This document shows positions 53,285 through 64,000 of a DNA stretch of 64,000 nt, in pieces. The stretch covers positions 1,736,001 through 1,800,000 of the forward strand of contig NZ_CP033073.1 of NCBI RefSeq assembly GCF_003675325.1, read 5' to 3'. Numbering within the stretch: position 1 is the first letter of the stretch; each line of letters opens with the position of its first letter. Source of the DNA: Streptomyces dangxiongensis. GTDB taxonomy: Bacteria; Actinomycetota; Actinomycetes; Streptomycetales; Streptomycetaceae. The position numbers and the translations under genes were made by a program. The notes below the pieces were generated by a model, which had not been told where the DNA came from, made no database searches, and saw only the letters and a list, made by a program, of their open reading frames with translations.

Positions 53285-56200
53285 TCAGCCCGTCGCGAGG
53301 GCGAACACGTGCAGGTCCCGGTCGCGCGGCAGCGTGACGCTCCGGATCGTTCTGCCCGCCGGGGCCCGGTACGGGCTGGTGGCGAACACGTACGTCGCCA
53401 CCGGGTCCTTGTCCGCGCCCGCGACGTTGCGGTACGCGGTCCTGGCGACGACCTCGTTGCCGTACCGCACGGCGCCGCCCCCGCCGCCCACGGTCCAGTC
53501 GGTGAAGGACAGGTCGACGGTGCCGGTGGTGCCGTCGGTGTAGGTGACGGTGGCTTCGGAGCTCCGGTCTCCGTTGGCCGCGCTGCCGACGAAGGCCAGC
53601 CGCTCCGCGGGCGCCGGCAGCCGGACGGTCTGCCCGGCCGCGGAGGCGTTGTCGGGGCGGCCACCGGGTGAGTCGGGCCAGGTGAACCCCAGCCCGTCGA
53701 CGGTGCCCCGGGCGCCCCCGGTGAGCCCGGCGGCGGCGAGCGCCTGGCGTGAGTAGCTCCAGCCGCCGCCGTCGAAGTCGGCCTCGTCGCGGTCACCGGA
53801 GTCGTCGGAGACGCCGGTGCCGTCGTAGGCGGCGAGGAGCGTGCCCGGGGCGGCCACGGTGAGGGACACCGGCTGCCGGTAGGAGGCGCCGCCCGAGGTC
53901 ACCATGACCCTGACGTCGGCGAAGCCCTGCTCGGCGTTCCGGGCCGCCGTGAGCGTGATCTCCCGGGCACCGTCGGTGACCGTGCCCCGCGCGGGCGTGG
54001 CCGTGATCCCGGCCGGGGCCTCGACCCGGAAGCGCACCCGCGGGCCGGTGCCGCCGGTCAGGGACAGCGCGCGGACGCCGACCGTGGTGCTGTCGCCGGG
54101 CGCGAGAGTGGCTGCGGTGGGGCCGACACCGATCTGGTACGGCTGCTCGCCCTGCCGGAAGGACGGCGGCGGGCTGTCCACGCCCCAGGCGCGGTTCGGG
54201 GTGCGGCCCAGGGTGTAGTCGAGCCGGCCGCCGTCCCGGACGAAGGACGCGGGCAGCCAGGGGCGGTCACCGGGGCGGCCGTCGACCCGCAGGGACCTGA
54301 CGTACGGTGCGTCGGCCGCCGCTCCCGGCGCGTGCACGGAGATGTCGTTGCCGTGCGGCCGGCTGATCTCGACGCGCTCGAACAGCGGTGAGGCGAGGAC
54401 CAGTTCGGCCCTGGAGGGCACCTGCGGGTACATGCCGAGGGCCGAGAAGACGTACCAGGCCGACATCGCGCCCAGGTCGTCGTTGCCGGGGATGCCGCCG
54501 GGCCGGTCGGACCAGAGCCGCCGCATCGCCGCACGGACGGTCTCCTGCGTCCTGTAGGGGGCGCCCGCGTAGTCGTACAGGTAGGGGACGTTGATCGACG
54601 GCTCGTTGTCCAGCTCCGCCTTGGTGCCGCCACCGCCGGTGAACGCCCAGCCGCCGTCGGCGTCGTGGAAGAAGTCGTCCAGCCGGGCCAGGGCCCGGTC
54701 CCGGCCGCCGAGCGCGGCGAAGAGGCCCGCCGGGTCGTGCGGGACCATCCAGGTGTACTGGGCGGCCGTGCCCTCCACGAAGCCGCGTCCGGTGTCCGGG
54801 GTGAAGCCGGTCACCCAGCTTCCGTCGGCCCTGCGGTCGGCCATGTAGGCGCCGGAGGGGGCGGCGGCGATGTCGAGGCTGTTCTGCCACCACTGCGCGC
54901 GGCGGGCGAAGTCCGCCTCCGTGCGCCTCTCCCCCGCCGCCCGGGCGAGCTGGGAGACGGCGAAGTCCGCGGTGGACATCTCCAGGGTCTCCGCGGCCCC
55001 GCTCCAGGCGTTGGACACGCTGGGCATGTAGTGCAGCTTCAGGTACTTGTCGAGCGAGGGACGCTGGCCCACGGACAGCACGGGTCTGCCGGCCGCAGAC
55101 AGGTCCTGCGGGGTGGCCACGGTCGCAGCCCTGACCAGCGAGCGCAGGGCGCCCTTCAGGTCGAACCCGGTCCCGCCGAAGGCGTGGATGCCGGCCAGCG
55201 CGGTCGGCGCGGGGTCGCCGTTCATGACGTGGGTGCCGCTCCCGCCGTGCAGCCAGCGGTCCCAGACACCGTGGTTCTGCCGGGCAAGGGTGTGGAGCGA
55301 CCGGGCGATGTCGGAGCCGGTGTCCGGGTCGAGGAGGGTGAGGAGCTGGAGCTGGTCGCGGTAGACGTCCCAACCGGAGAAGGTGCCGTACTGGGCGTGC
55401 CGGCGGTGCCCGGACGGGTCCCGTCCGCCGGCGCCGCCGGGGCGGGCGCCGCCGACGGTGTGCACGCGGCCGTCGGCGCCGCGGTACCCGCCGTCGGTGT
55501 CGCTGATGACGTTGGGGTGCAGCGACGCGTGGTACAGCGCGGTGTAGAAGGTGGTGCGCTCGGCCTCCGTGCCGCCGCCGACCCGGACTGCGCCCAGCCG
55601 CTTCCGCCAGGCGCGCCGGGCCGCGTCGCGGACGGCGCCGAATGCGCGGCCCGGCGGATTCTCGGCGGCGAGGTTGGCCTCGGCCGCCGCCCCGCTGACG
55701 TAGGAGATGCCGACCTGGGCGTTCACCGGACCGTCGCCGGGCGCGAACTCCACGTATCCGCCGGCGCCCCTGCCCACGACGGGCCGGCCGCCGTGCGAGA
55801 AGCCGCCGGTGCCGCCGGACGCCTCCCGGGACCCGGGCCGGAGCGTGTCGTCGTGCCAGGTCCCGAGGGCCCGGAAGGCGCGGTCGAAGCGGGCGGTGAA
55901 GTGCAGGGTGTAGTAGGCGCGCCGGCCCTCGGGATCGAGATAGCCGCAGAAGTTCCCGGAGGTGACCGAGCCGGAGACGGTGCGGGCGTCCGGGTCGATC
56001 GAGACCGTCGAGTCCTCGGACCCCACCTCGGAGTCGGCGGTGCGCACGAGCAGGGAGGCGGGTGCGCCGGCCGGGAACGTGAAGCGGGCGGAGCCGGTGC
56101 GGGCGGTGGCGGTGAGGTCGGCGGTGACGCCGGAGGCCAGGGTGACCTTGTAGTGGCCGGGCTCGGCCGTCTCGTCGGCGTGGGTGAACCCGGACGCGTA

Positions 56201-56596
56201 GACGGCGTTCTTCGTGTCGCTCGCCGGGGAGGAGGTGACCTCGCCGGCGTACGGGAAGAACGGGATGTCGCCGCTGCCGCCGGCGCAGCCGGTGCCGGAC
56301 ATGTGGGTGAGGCCGAAGCCCCGGATACGGGTGGCGTCGTACTGGTAGCCGCCCGGGGCGGCCGTTCTCGTCGCGTCGCCGCGGGTGTTCTCCGGACTCC
56401 AGGAGAGCATGCCGAACGGCACGACGGCGCCCGGGAAGACGTCGCCGCCGTTGCCGGTGCCGATCAGCGGATCGACGTACGGCGTGGGGTCCTGGACGAG
56501 GCGGGGTGGCGCGGCGGGCGCCGCGACGGCGGGGGTTGCGGTGCCGGCGGTCGCCAGGAGCGCGGCCAGCAGCAGGGACGTGGGTCGTAAACGCAT
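53285..56596 (-). CDS. secreted GH92 alpha-mannosidase, multidomain
   Basis: The 1103-aa exported enzyme has the signal peptide RLRPTSLLLAALLATAGTATP. The GH92 N-domain starts PTPYVDPLIGTGNGGDVFPG and the catalytic part includes YGTFSGWDVYRDQLQLLTLL and the active-site block GNDDLGAMSAWYVFSALGMY with the catalytic acids. An Ig-like/NPCBM-associated domain (about 790-880) and a C-terminal jelly-roll-like domain (ending RDRDLHVFALATG) follow. GH92 enzymes are calcium-dependent exo-alpha-mannosidases. ATG 56596 has AGGAGGAAGG upstream. It converges on the other GH92 gene and shares its operator type. Confidence 0.93.
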   Translation of the reverse strand: MRLRPTSLLLAALLATAGTATPAVAAPAAPPRLVQDPTPYVDPLIGTGNGGDVFPGAVVPFGMLSWSPENTRGDATRTAAPGGYQYDATRIRGFGLTHMSGTGCAGGSGDIPFFPYAGEVTSSPASDTKNAVYASGFTHADETAEPGHYKVTLASGVTADLTATARTGSARFTFPAGAPASLLVRTADSEVGSEDSTVSIDPDARTVSGSVTSGNFCGYLDPEGRRAYYTLHFTARFDRAFRALGTWHDDTLRPGSREASGGTGGFSHGGRPVVGRGAGGYVEFAPGDGPVNAQVGISYVSGAAAEANLAAENPPGRAFGAVRDAARRAWRKRLGAVRVGGGTEAERTTFYTALYHASLHPNVISDTDGGYRGADGRVHTVGGARPGGAGGRDPSGHRRHAQYGTFSGWDVYRDQLQLLTLLDPDTGSDIARSLHTLARQNHGVWDRWLHGGSGTHVMNGDPAPTALAGIHAFGGTGFDLKGALRSLVRAATVATPQDLSAAGRPVLSVGQRPSLDKYLKLHYMPSVSNAWSGAAETLEMSTADFAVSQLARAAGERRTEADFARRAQWWQNSLDIAAAPSGAYMADRRADGSWVTGFTPDTGRGFVEGTAAQYTWMVPHDPAGLFAALGGRDRALARLDDFFHDADGGWAFTGGGGTKAELDNEPSINVPYLYDYAGAPYRTQETVRAAMRRLWSDRPGGIPGNDDLGAMSAWYVFSALGMYPQVPSRAELVLASPLFERVEISRPHGNDISVHAPGAAADAPYVRSLRVDGRPGDRPWLPASFVRDGGRLDYTLGRTPNRAWGVDSPPPSFRQGEQPYQIGVGPTAATLAPGDSTTVGVRALSLTGGTGPRVRFRVEAPAGITATPARGTVTDGAREITLTAARNAEQGFADVRVMVTSGGASYRQPVSLTVAAPGTLLAAYDGTGVSDDSGDRDEADFDGGGWSYSRQALAAAGLTGGARGTVDGLGFTWPDSPGGRPDNASAAGQTVRLPAPAERLAFVGSAANGDRSSEATVTYTDGTTGTVDLSFTDWTVGGGGGAVRYGNEVVARTAYRNVAGADKDPVATYVFATSPYRAPAGRTIRSVTLPRDRDLHVFALATG

Positions 56597-56746
56597 GACG
56601 CGGCCCTTCCTCCTTACGGACGGGTCGCGCACCACGGGTCGCACAAGCCGCAGGGACAGTAGCGTGGGTCACCGGTACCACGGAAGAGCGCCCGCGCCCC
56701 GGCAGGCACGCTCCCGCCCCACCCGGTCGGATCGGTCAAGTGGGTT

Positions 56747-56758
56747 GACATCGTTGTC
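56747..56758. promoter_or_regulatory. LacI-type operator copy 2
   Basis: GACATCGTTGTC differs by one base from the palindrome at 49312 (GACAACGTTGTC). It lies 150 bp upstream of the leftward GH92 start. Its centre is 44 bp from copy 3, about four helical turns. Confidence 0.6.
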
Positions 56759-56790
56759 GGTTACGGCGGTAGAGTCAGGTACGAACCTTT

Positions 56791-56802
56791 GATAACGATG
56801 TC
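56791..56802. promoter_or_regulatory. LacI-type operator copy 3
   Basis: GATAACGATGTC differs by two bases from the palindrome at 49312 and retains the GA-A-CG-TGTC framework. It is placed 44 bp from copy 2, which would suit cooperative binding by a dimer or tetramer. Confidence 0.55.
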
Positions 56803-57021
56803 GCGGCCACGTCGCGCACAAGCCACGCATTTCCCACCCCTCCGCGGGCAAGGACACACCCCGGCCCCGCCGGTCACCGTTTGAATGCCGGACGCCATGG
56901 GTGGATGCTGGACAACAGATGCCGGACACGGGTCACGGAACCCCGTTGAGACGGCATCCGGACCGTCCGACTCGTGGACGGGCCATAGCCAGACGGAAAT
57001 CACCAGTGCTACAAATGCCGC

Positions 57022-59733
57022 ATGTCGGACGCACCTGCCCGATTCAGGCGCCTCGCTTGGCGCACTGTGATCGGCAAAAGTCCCCGCAGCGTCGCCGGAC
57101 AGGTCTTCCTGCTACAGGTGGCGCTGGTGGTACTGCTCGTGCTCTGCGCCGTCCTCGCCCTCGTCCTCCAGTCGCGGCGGGACACCACCACGGAGGCCAG
57201 GCGCCGGTCCGTCGCCGTCGCCGAGACCTTCGCCCACGCTCCGGGCCTGCAGCAGGCACTGGCACTCCCTGATCCGTCCGCGGTGCTCCAGCCGCTCACC
57301 GAGGCGGCGCGCAAGGCCGCCGGCGTCGACTTCATCGTGGTCATGGACACGCACGGCATCCGGTACACCCATCCGATGCCCAGCCGGATCGGCGAGCGCT
57401 TCGTGGGCAACATCGCGCCCTCCCTGGCCGGTAAGGTGTACACCGAGAGCGTCCACGGTCCGCTGGGCCACGAGGTGCAGGCCACCGCGCCCGTCGAGGA
57501 CACCCGCGGCAAGGTGATCGCGCTCGTCTCCGCCGGGCTGAAGGTCAGGCACGTCACCAGCGAGCTGGACCGGCAGCTACCGATCATCCTGGGCGCCGGG
57601 GCCGGCGCGCTCGCGGTGTCGACCGGCGGTACGGCGCTCGTGGGCCGCAGGCTGCGGCGGCAGACCCACAGCCTGGCCCCGGACGAGATGACCCGCATGT
57701 ACGAGCACCACGACACGGTCCTGCACTCGGTGCGCGAGGGCGTGCTCATCGTGGGCCCCGACGGCCGGCTGCTGCTCGTCAACGACGAGGCCAGACGCCT
57801 GCTGGAGCTGCCCGCGGACAGCGAGGGACGCACGGTGCGAGAACTGCCCGCCCTCGAACCCGCGACGGTGGAGCTGCTCGCCTCCGGACGCGAGGCCAGC
57901 GACGAGGTGCACTTCGCCAAGGGCCGTCTGCTCGCGGTCAACCAGCGGCCCACGGACCGGGCGGGAGGCCCCGGCGGAACCGTCGTGACGCTGCGCGACT
58001 CCACCGAGCTGCAGGCGGTGTCGGGCCGCGCCGAGGCCGCCAGGGAGCGGCTGGAGCTGCTGTACGACGCGGGGCTGTGCATCGGCAGCAGCCTGGACGT
58101 GGTCCGCACGGCCGACGAACTGACCCGGGTCGCCGTACCCCGCTTCGCCGACTTCGTCACCGTCGACCTGGCCGACGCCGTACTGCACGGGGACGAACCC
58201 GCTCCGGCCAGGGACATCATGCCGGCGGCGAGGGACATGCGGCGGGTCGCGGTGAGCGGCATCCGGGACGACCACCCGCTCTACGAGGAGGGCCGGCTGA
58301 TCGACTTCCTGCCCTCCACCCCGCAGGCCCGCGGATACGGCGCCGGACGCTCCGAGCTGGTGACGGACCTGTCGGCGGCCGACGGCTGGCGGGCCCAGGA
58401 CCCGGAGCGGACCCGGCAGATCCTGGACTACGGCATCCACTCCCTCATCGCCGCCCCGATCCAGGCGCGCGGTGTCGTGCTGGGCATGGCCAACTTCTGG
58501 CGTGCCAAACGGGAGGCCTTCGACGCGGAGGAGCTGTCCCTTGCGGACGAACTGGTGGCCCGCGCCGCGGTCAGCATCGACAACGCCCGCCGTTACACCC
58601 GGGAGCACGCCCTCGCGGTCACGCTCCAGCGCAGTCTGCTGCCGCGGGCCCTGCCCGAGCAGAGCGCGCTCGACGTCGCCTACCGCTATCTGCCGGCGCA
58701 GTCCGGGGTCAGCGGGGACTGGTTCGACGTGATCCCGCTGCCGGGCGGCCGGGTGGCGCTGGCCGTCGGCGACGTGGTCGGGCACGGTCTGCACGCCGCC
58801 GCGACGATGGGCCGGCTGCGGACCGCGGTGCACAACTTCTCCACGCTCGACCTGCCGCCCGACGAGCTGCTCCATCACGTGGACGACCTGGTCGGCCGCA
58901 TCGACCAGGACGAGGCCGACGCGAACCGGACCGGGGAGATCGTCGGCGCCACCTGTCTGTACGCGATCTACGATCCCGTGACGCGGCACTGTGTCATGGC
59001 CCGGGCCGGGCATCTGGCGCCCGCGCTGGTCCACCCCGACGGCAGCGTCGTCTTCCCCGATCTGCCGGGTGGGCCGCCGCTGGGTCTGGGCGGCATGCCG
59101 TTCCGGACGGCCGAGCTGGAGCTGGCCGAGGGCAGCCAGCTCGTCCTGTACACCGACGGCCTGGTCGAGGACCGTGCGCGCGACCTGGACGAGGGGCTGG
59201 AGATGCTGCGCCGGGCGCTGGCCGGCCACCCCGAGCGGTCGCCGGAGGAGAGCTGCCGGGCGGTGCTGGAGGAGCTGCTGCCCGAGCGCCCCAAGGACGA
59301 CGTGGCCCTGCTGGTCGCCCGCACCCGGGCGCTGCCGCCCGGGCAGGTCGCCGACTGGGACGTGCCGCGCGACCCGGCCGCCGTGTCGAGGATGCGCGGT
59401 GCCGTCTCCGACCGGCTGGAGGAGTGGGGGCTGTCGGAGCTGGGATTCGGGATGGAACTCGTGCTGAGCGAGTTGATCACCAACGCCATCCGGTACGGCT
59501 CCGATCCCGTGCATGTGCGGCTCATCCGCGACCGCACGCTGATCTGCGAGGTGGCCGACGGCAGCAGCACGTCGCCGCATCTGCGGTACGCCGCGACGAC
59601 CGACGAGGGCGGCCGGGGCCTGTTCCTGGTCTCCCAGCTTGCCGAACGCTGGGGCACCCGCTACACCCCGCACGGCAAGGTGATCTGGGCCGAGCTGACA
59701 CTCCCGGATTTGTCGGGGCTCCTCGACGACTGA
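57022..59733 (+). CDS. SpoIIE-type PP2C phosphatase with CitA-like sensor, PAS, GAF and histidine-kinase-like ATPase domains
   Basis: The product is 903 aa. Two membrane segments (about 26-49 and 186-206) enclose an extracytoplasmic sensor. Its sequence HGIRYTHPMPSRIGERFVG resembles the CitA/DcuS periplasmic PAS (sCache) fold, which senses citrate or C4-dicarboxylates in relatives. Then come PAS (about 225-330), GAF (about 345-540), the SpoIIE phosphatase (about 550-765, with SGDWFDVIPLPGGRVALAVG and the Asp pair VVGHG and LVLYTDGLVEDR), and an RsbW-like ATPase (about 785-895, LVLSELITNAIRYG). Such proteins regulate anti-anti-sigma factors. It converges on acnA. ATG 57022 may be leaderless. 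Confidence 0.92.
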   Translation: MSDAPARFRRLAWRTVIGKSPRSVAGQVFLLQVALVVLLVLCAVLALVLQSRRDTTTEARRRSVAVAETFAHAPGLQQALALPDPSAVLQPLTEAARKAAGVDFIVVMDTHGIRYTHPMPSRIGERFVGNIAPSLAGKVYTESVHGPLGHEVQATAPVEDTRGKVIALVSAGLKVRHVTSELDRQLPIILGAGAGALAVSTGGTALVGRRLRRQTHSLAPDEMTRMYEHHDTVLHSVREGVLIVGPDGRLLLVNDEARRLLELPADSEGRTVRELPALEPATVELLASGREASDEVHFAKGRLLAVNQRPTDRAGGPGGTVVTLRDSTELQAVSGRAEAARERLELLYDAGLCIGSSLDVVRTADELTRVAVPRFADFVTVDLADAVLHGDEPAPARDIMPAARDMRRVAVSGIRDDHPLYEEGRLIDFLPSTPQARGYGAGRSELVTDLSAADGWRAQDPERTRQILDYGIHSLIAAPIQARGVVLGMANFWRAKREAFDAEELSLADELVARAAVSIDNARRYTREHALAVTLQRSLLPRALPEQSALDVAYRYLPAQSGVSGDWFDVIPLPGGRVALAVGDVVGHGLHAAATMGRLRTAVHNFSTLDLPPDELLHHVDDLVGRIDQDEADANRTGEIVGATCLYAIYDPVTRHCVMARAGHLAPALVHPDGSVVFPDLPGGPPLGLGGMPFRTAELELAEGSQLVLYTDGLVEDRARDLDEGLEMLRRALAGHPERSPEESCRAVLEELLPERPKDDVALLVARTRALPPGQVADWDVPRDPAAVSRMRGAVSDRLEEWGLSELGFGMELVLSELITNAIRYGSDPVHVRLIRDRTLICEVADGSSTSPHLRYAATTDEGGRGLFLVSQLAERWGTRYTPHGKVIWAELTLPDLSGLLDD

Positions 59734-59764
59734 GCGGGCGGGGGCGGGCACCCGGGGTACGGCG

Positions 59765-59798
59765 AGGGCCGCATTCCCGGTACCGGGAATGCGGCCCT
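59765..59798. terminator. 34-bp perfect palindrome between the phosphatase gene and acnA
   Basis: The half agggccgcattcccggt is followed directly by its exact reverse complement. It lies between two convergent stops (59733 and 59819) and would serve as a bidirectional terminator. As a hairpin it gives about 15 bp with a four-base loop. Confidence 0.8.
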
Positions 59799-59818
59799 GA
59801 ACGGCTTCGCCGTACCGC

Positions 59819-62611
<2,793 letters not shown>

Positions 62612-62680
62612 GACAGTCTCCTTCATTGATGTGCGCGTACCACCGTCAATCCTGCCGCCATGCCGACCGGGCCGATCCGC

Positions 62681-62699
62681 TAAGGTCAGGCTAACTTAG
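62681..62699. promoter_or_regulatory. iron-box-like site (DmdR/IdeR) upstream of acnA
   Basis: TAAGGTCAGGCTAACTTAG matches 14 of 19 positions of the DmdR/IdeR consensus TTAGGTTAGGCTCACCTAA, in either orientation because the site is palindromic. It lies 70 bp upstream of acnA. Aconitase is an iron-sulfur enzyme, so repression of its gene when iron is scarce, or the reverse, would make sense. Confidence 0.6.
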
Positions 62700-62742
62700 G
62701 TGGCCCTTACTGACGTGGCGACCGCGGTGCGCCTCGGCAGAT

Positions 62743-62758
62743 ATCTCGATGTCGAGAT
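62743..62758. promoter_or_regulatory. ATCTC-N6-GAGAT operator copy A
   Basis: The sequence ATCTCGATGTCGAGAT is a perfect inverted repeat and continues one base further on each side (T and A). It lies 132 bp upstream of acnA. Confidence 0.6.
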
Positions 62759-63035
62759 AACTCTAGTACATGGGCGCCGGATGGTCATGCCCGACCCGGC
62801 CCGGCACGCGTTCCGGACCGGCGCACAGGGCGACCACCGGTCCCGCCCGGCGGCGGTGCCGGCCGCATCCGGGGCGTCCGGGACGAGACGGCCGAAGCGT
62901 GCGCCATTTCCCCCGACACCGACCGGTTTGCCCGCATGCTCCGGATGTCGCGCGAGGACCGGGCAGCGGGGTTGACGGGACGTCACCACAGTCACCCGAA
63001 GAGGCGTCACCCGAACGGCCCCTCCAACGGGCGCC

Positions 63036-63051
63036 ATCTCATATCTGAGAT
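63036..63051. promoter_or_regulatory. ATCTC-N6-GAGAT operator copy B, abutting the HTH-MurA promoter
   Basis: ATCTCATATCTGAGAT has the same ATCTC-N6-GAGAT form as copy A. Its end overlaps the candidate -10 TAGCCT of the rightward gene, so a protein bound here would block that promoter. The HTH domain of that gene is the first candidate for the binding protein. Confidence 0.6.
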
Positions 63052-63063
63052 AGCCTCAACCTC

Positions 63064-64000
63064 ATGTCAGACGACTACCTCGTACGCATCGGCAAGCTCA
63101 TCCGTGACGCCCGGCAACACCGGGGCTGGACGCAGACGCAGCTCGCGGAGGCGCTCGGCACCAGCCAGAGCGCCGTCAACCGCATCGAGCGCGGCAACCA
63201 GAACATCAGCCTTGAGATGATCGCCCGCATCGGCGAGGCCCTCGACAGCGAGATCGTGTCACTCGGATACGCGGGCCCGATGCATCTGCGCGTGGTCGGC
63301 GGACGCCGCCTGTCCGGCGCCATCGACGTCAAGACCAGCAAGAACGCGTGCGTGGCCCTGCTGTGCGCCTCACTGCTGAACAAGGGGCGCACGGTGCTGC
63401 GCCGGGTGGCGCGGATCGAGGAGGTGTACCGCCTGCTGGAGGTCCTCAACTCCATCGGTGTGCGCACCCGCTGGATCAACGACGGCGTCGACCTGGAACT
63501 CGTCCCGCCCGCCGAGCTGGAGATGGCGGCGATCGACGCGGAGGCCGCCGTCCGCACCCGCTCGATCATCATGTTCCTCGGCCCGCTGCTGCACCGCGTG
63601 GACCACTTCAAGCTGCCCTACGCCGGCGGCTGCGACCTGGGCACCCGCACCATCGAGCCGCACATGATCGCGCTGCGCCGGTTCGGTCTGGACATCGCGG
63701 CCACCGAGGGCCAGTACCACGCGCAGGTGGACCGCACGGTCCGCCCCGACCGGCCGATCGTGCTGACCGAGCGCGGCGACACCGTGACCGAGAACGCGCT
63801 GCTGGCCGCCGCCCGGCACGACGGCGTCACCGTCATCCGCAACGCGTCCTCCAACTACATGGTCCAGGACCTGTGTTTCTTCCTGGAGGCGCTCGGCGTC
63901 AAGGTGGAGGGCATCGGCACCACCACGCTCACCGTGCACGGCGTGCCGAACATCGACACCGACGTCGACTACTCCCCCTCCGAGGACCCGGTCGAGGCGA
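63064..64000 (+). CDS. HTH (XRE) domain fused to a MurA-type UDP-GlcNAc enolpyruvyl transferase, 3' end outside window
   Basis: 312 codons are visible. Residues 6-62 form an XRE helix-turn-helix (IGKLIRDARQHRGWTQTQLA, LGTSQSAVNRIERGNQNIS). From about 72 an EPSP/MurA fold begins: LRVVGGRRLSGAIDVKTSKN (with the Lys-Asn pair) and YAGGCDLGTRTIEPH, where the catalytic Cys of the usual GGCAIG loop is kept. MurA makes the enolpyruvyl-UDP-GlcNAc for peptidoglycan. Gene order suggests this is the second MurA-like gene of Streptomyces (SCO5998 position, from memory). The ATG stands seven bases after TAGCCT and is leaderless in form. Autoregulation is possible. The stop lies beyond the window. Confidence 0.92.
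   Translation, partial: MSDDYLVRIGKLIRDARQHRGWTQTQLAEALGTSQSAVNRIERGNQNISLEMIARIGEALDSEIVSLGYAGPMHLRVVGGRRLSGAIDVKTSKNACVALLCASLLNKGRTVLRRVARIEEVYRLLEVLNSIGVRTRWINDGVDLELVPPAELEMAAIDAEAAVRTRSIIMFLGPLLHRVDHFKLPYAGGCDLGTRTIEPHMIALRRFGLDIAATEGQYHAQVDRTVRPDRPIVLTERGDTVTENALLAAARHDGVTVIRNASSNYMVQDLCFFLEALGVKVEGIGTTTLTVHGVPNIDTDVDYSPSEDPVEA

Larger units (their letters stand above)
56597..57021. other. 425-bp divergent region between GH92 and the SpoIIE-type gene
   Basis: No gene is seen. It contains two LacI-type operators (56747-56758, 56791-56802). Near the right end TACAAA (57008-57013) stands eight bases before the ATG of the phosphatase gene and may be its -10 box. Confidence 0.55.
62612..63063. 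other. 452-bp divergent control region between acnA and the HTH-MurA gene
   Basis: No gene is seen. It contains an iron-box-like site (62681-62699), two ATCTC-N6-GAGAT sites (62743-62758 and 63036-63051) and, for the rightward gene, TAGCCT (63051-63056) placed seven bases before ATG. The middle 62770-62990 has no obvious motif. Confidence 0.7.

Overview
The window is a stretch of Streptomyces chromosome; the species cannot be told from the sequence. The base composition is very GC-rich with strong third-position bias. Many starts look leaderless, with a TANNNT-type -10 only 6 to 9 bases before ATG or GTG. The gene set is a typical actinobacterial housekeeping set. From memory, the order (murC, hemQ/hemG, hemE, whiI, ribonuclease D, fadA/fadB, dxs, xylFGH, rok7B7, ngcEFG, aconitase, a MurA-like gene) matches the S. 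coelicolor block running from about SCO6060 down to SCO5998, so this is mostly conserved core. No tRNA, rRNA, CRISPR array, integrase or intact insertion sequence was seen.

Layout. 0-4 kb: murC (cut by the window edge and carrying an apparent frameshift), a pyrimidine-reductase-like enzyme and zapE. 4-11 kb: a small secreted protein, a beta-carbonic anhydrase translationally coupled to a SulP transporter (a likely bicarbonate unit), an SPFH membrane protein, a PPK2 polyphosphate kinase, an FAD/Rieske oxidoreductase and a deacetylase lipoprotein with a striking inverted repeat at its start. 11-17 kb: a PTH2-like protein, a patch of gene wreckage (12.3-13.4 kb), then a multinuclear iron oxidase (MNIO/DUF692) fused to a HvfC/MbnC-like partner domain, followed by DUF4142 and TIGR04222 membrane proteins. 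17-29 kb: a secreted tripeptidyl-aminopeptidase-type hydrolase, haem genes hemQ-hemG and hemE (coproporphyrin route), a DUF4349 lipoprotein, a CoA-disulfide-reductase-like enzyme, a rhomboid protease, DUF3000, the sporulation regulator whiI behind a sigma-WhiG-type promoter, and RNase D. 29-40 kb: the fadA-fadB beta-oxidation operon, a conserved propeller-like protein, a NYN-domain protein overlapping a GT39-type membrane glycosyltransferase, an amino-acid permease, dxs and an unknown secreted protein.

40-57 kb is a sugar-uptake and glycan-degradation region. It holds xylFGH with its ROK regulator, ngcEFG for chitobiose/GlcNAc uptake (no ATPase of its own) and two large secreted GH92 alpha-mannosidases. 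Candidate operators tie these together: a site fitting the Rok7B7 consensus before xylF, a DasR-type dre site before ngcE, and three near-identical LacI-type operators before the two GH92 genes. 57-64 kb: a SpoIIE-type phosphatase with a CitA-like sensor faces aconitase (acnA). Upstream of acnA lie a DmdR/IdeR-like iron box and two ATCTC-N6-GAGAT operators, shared with a divergent HTH-MurA fusion gene that runs off the window.

Two genes (murC and the first GH92) each carry a one-base insertion in a G-rich run. This may be sequence error or true inactivation and should be resolved before pathway conclusions are drawn. The most unusual gene group is the MNIO-partner fusion with its DUF4142 and TIGR04222 neighbours, whose substrate is not evident.
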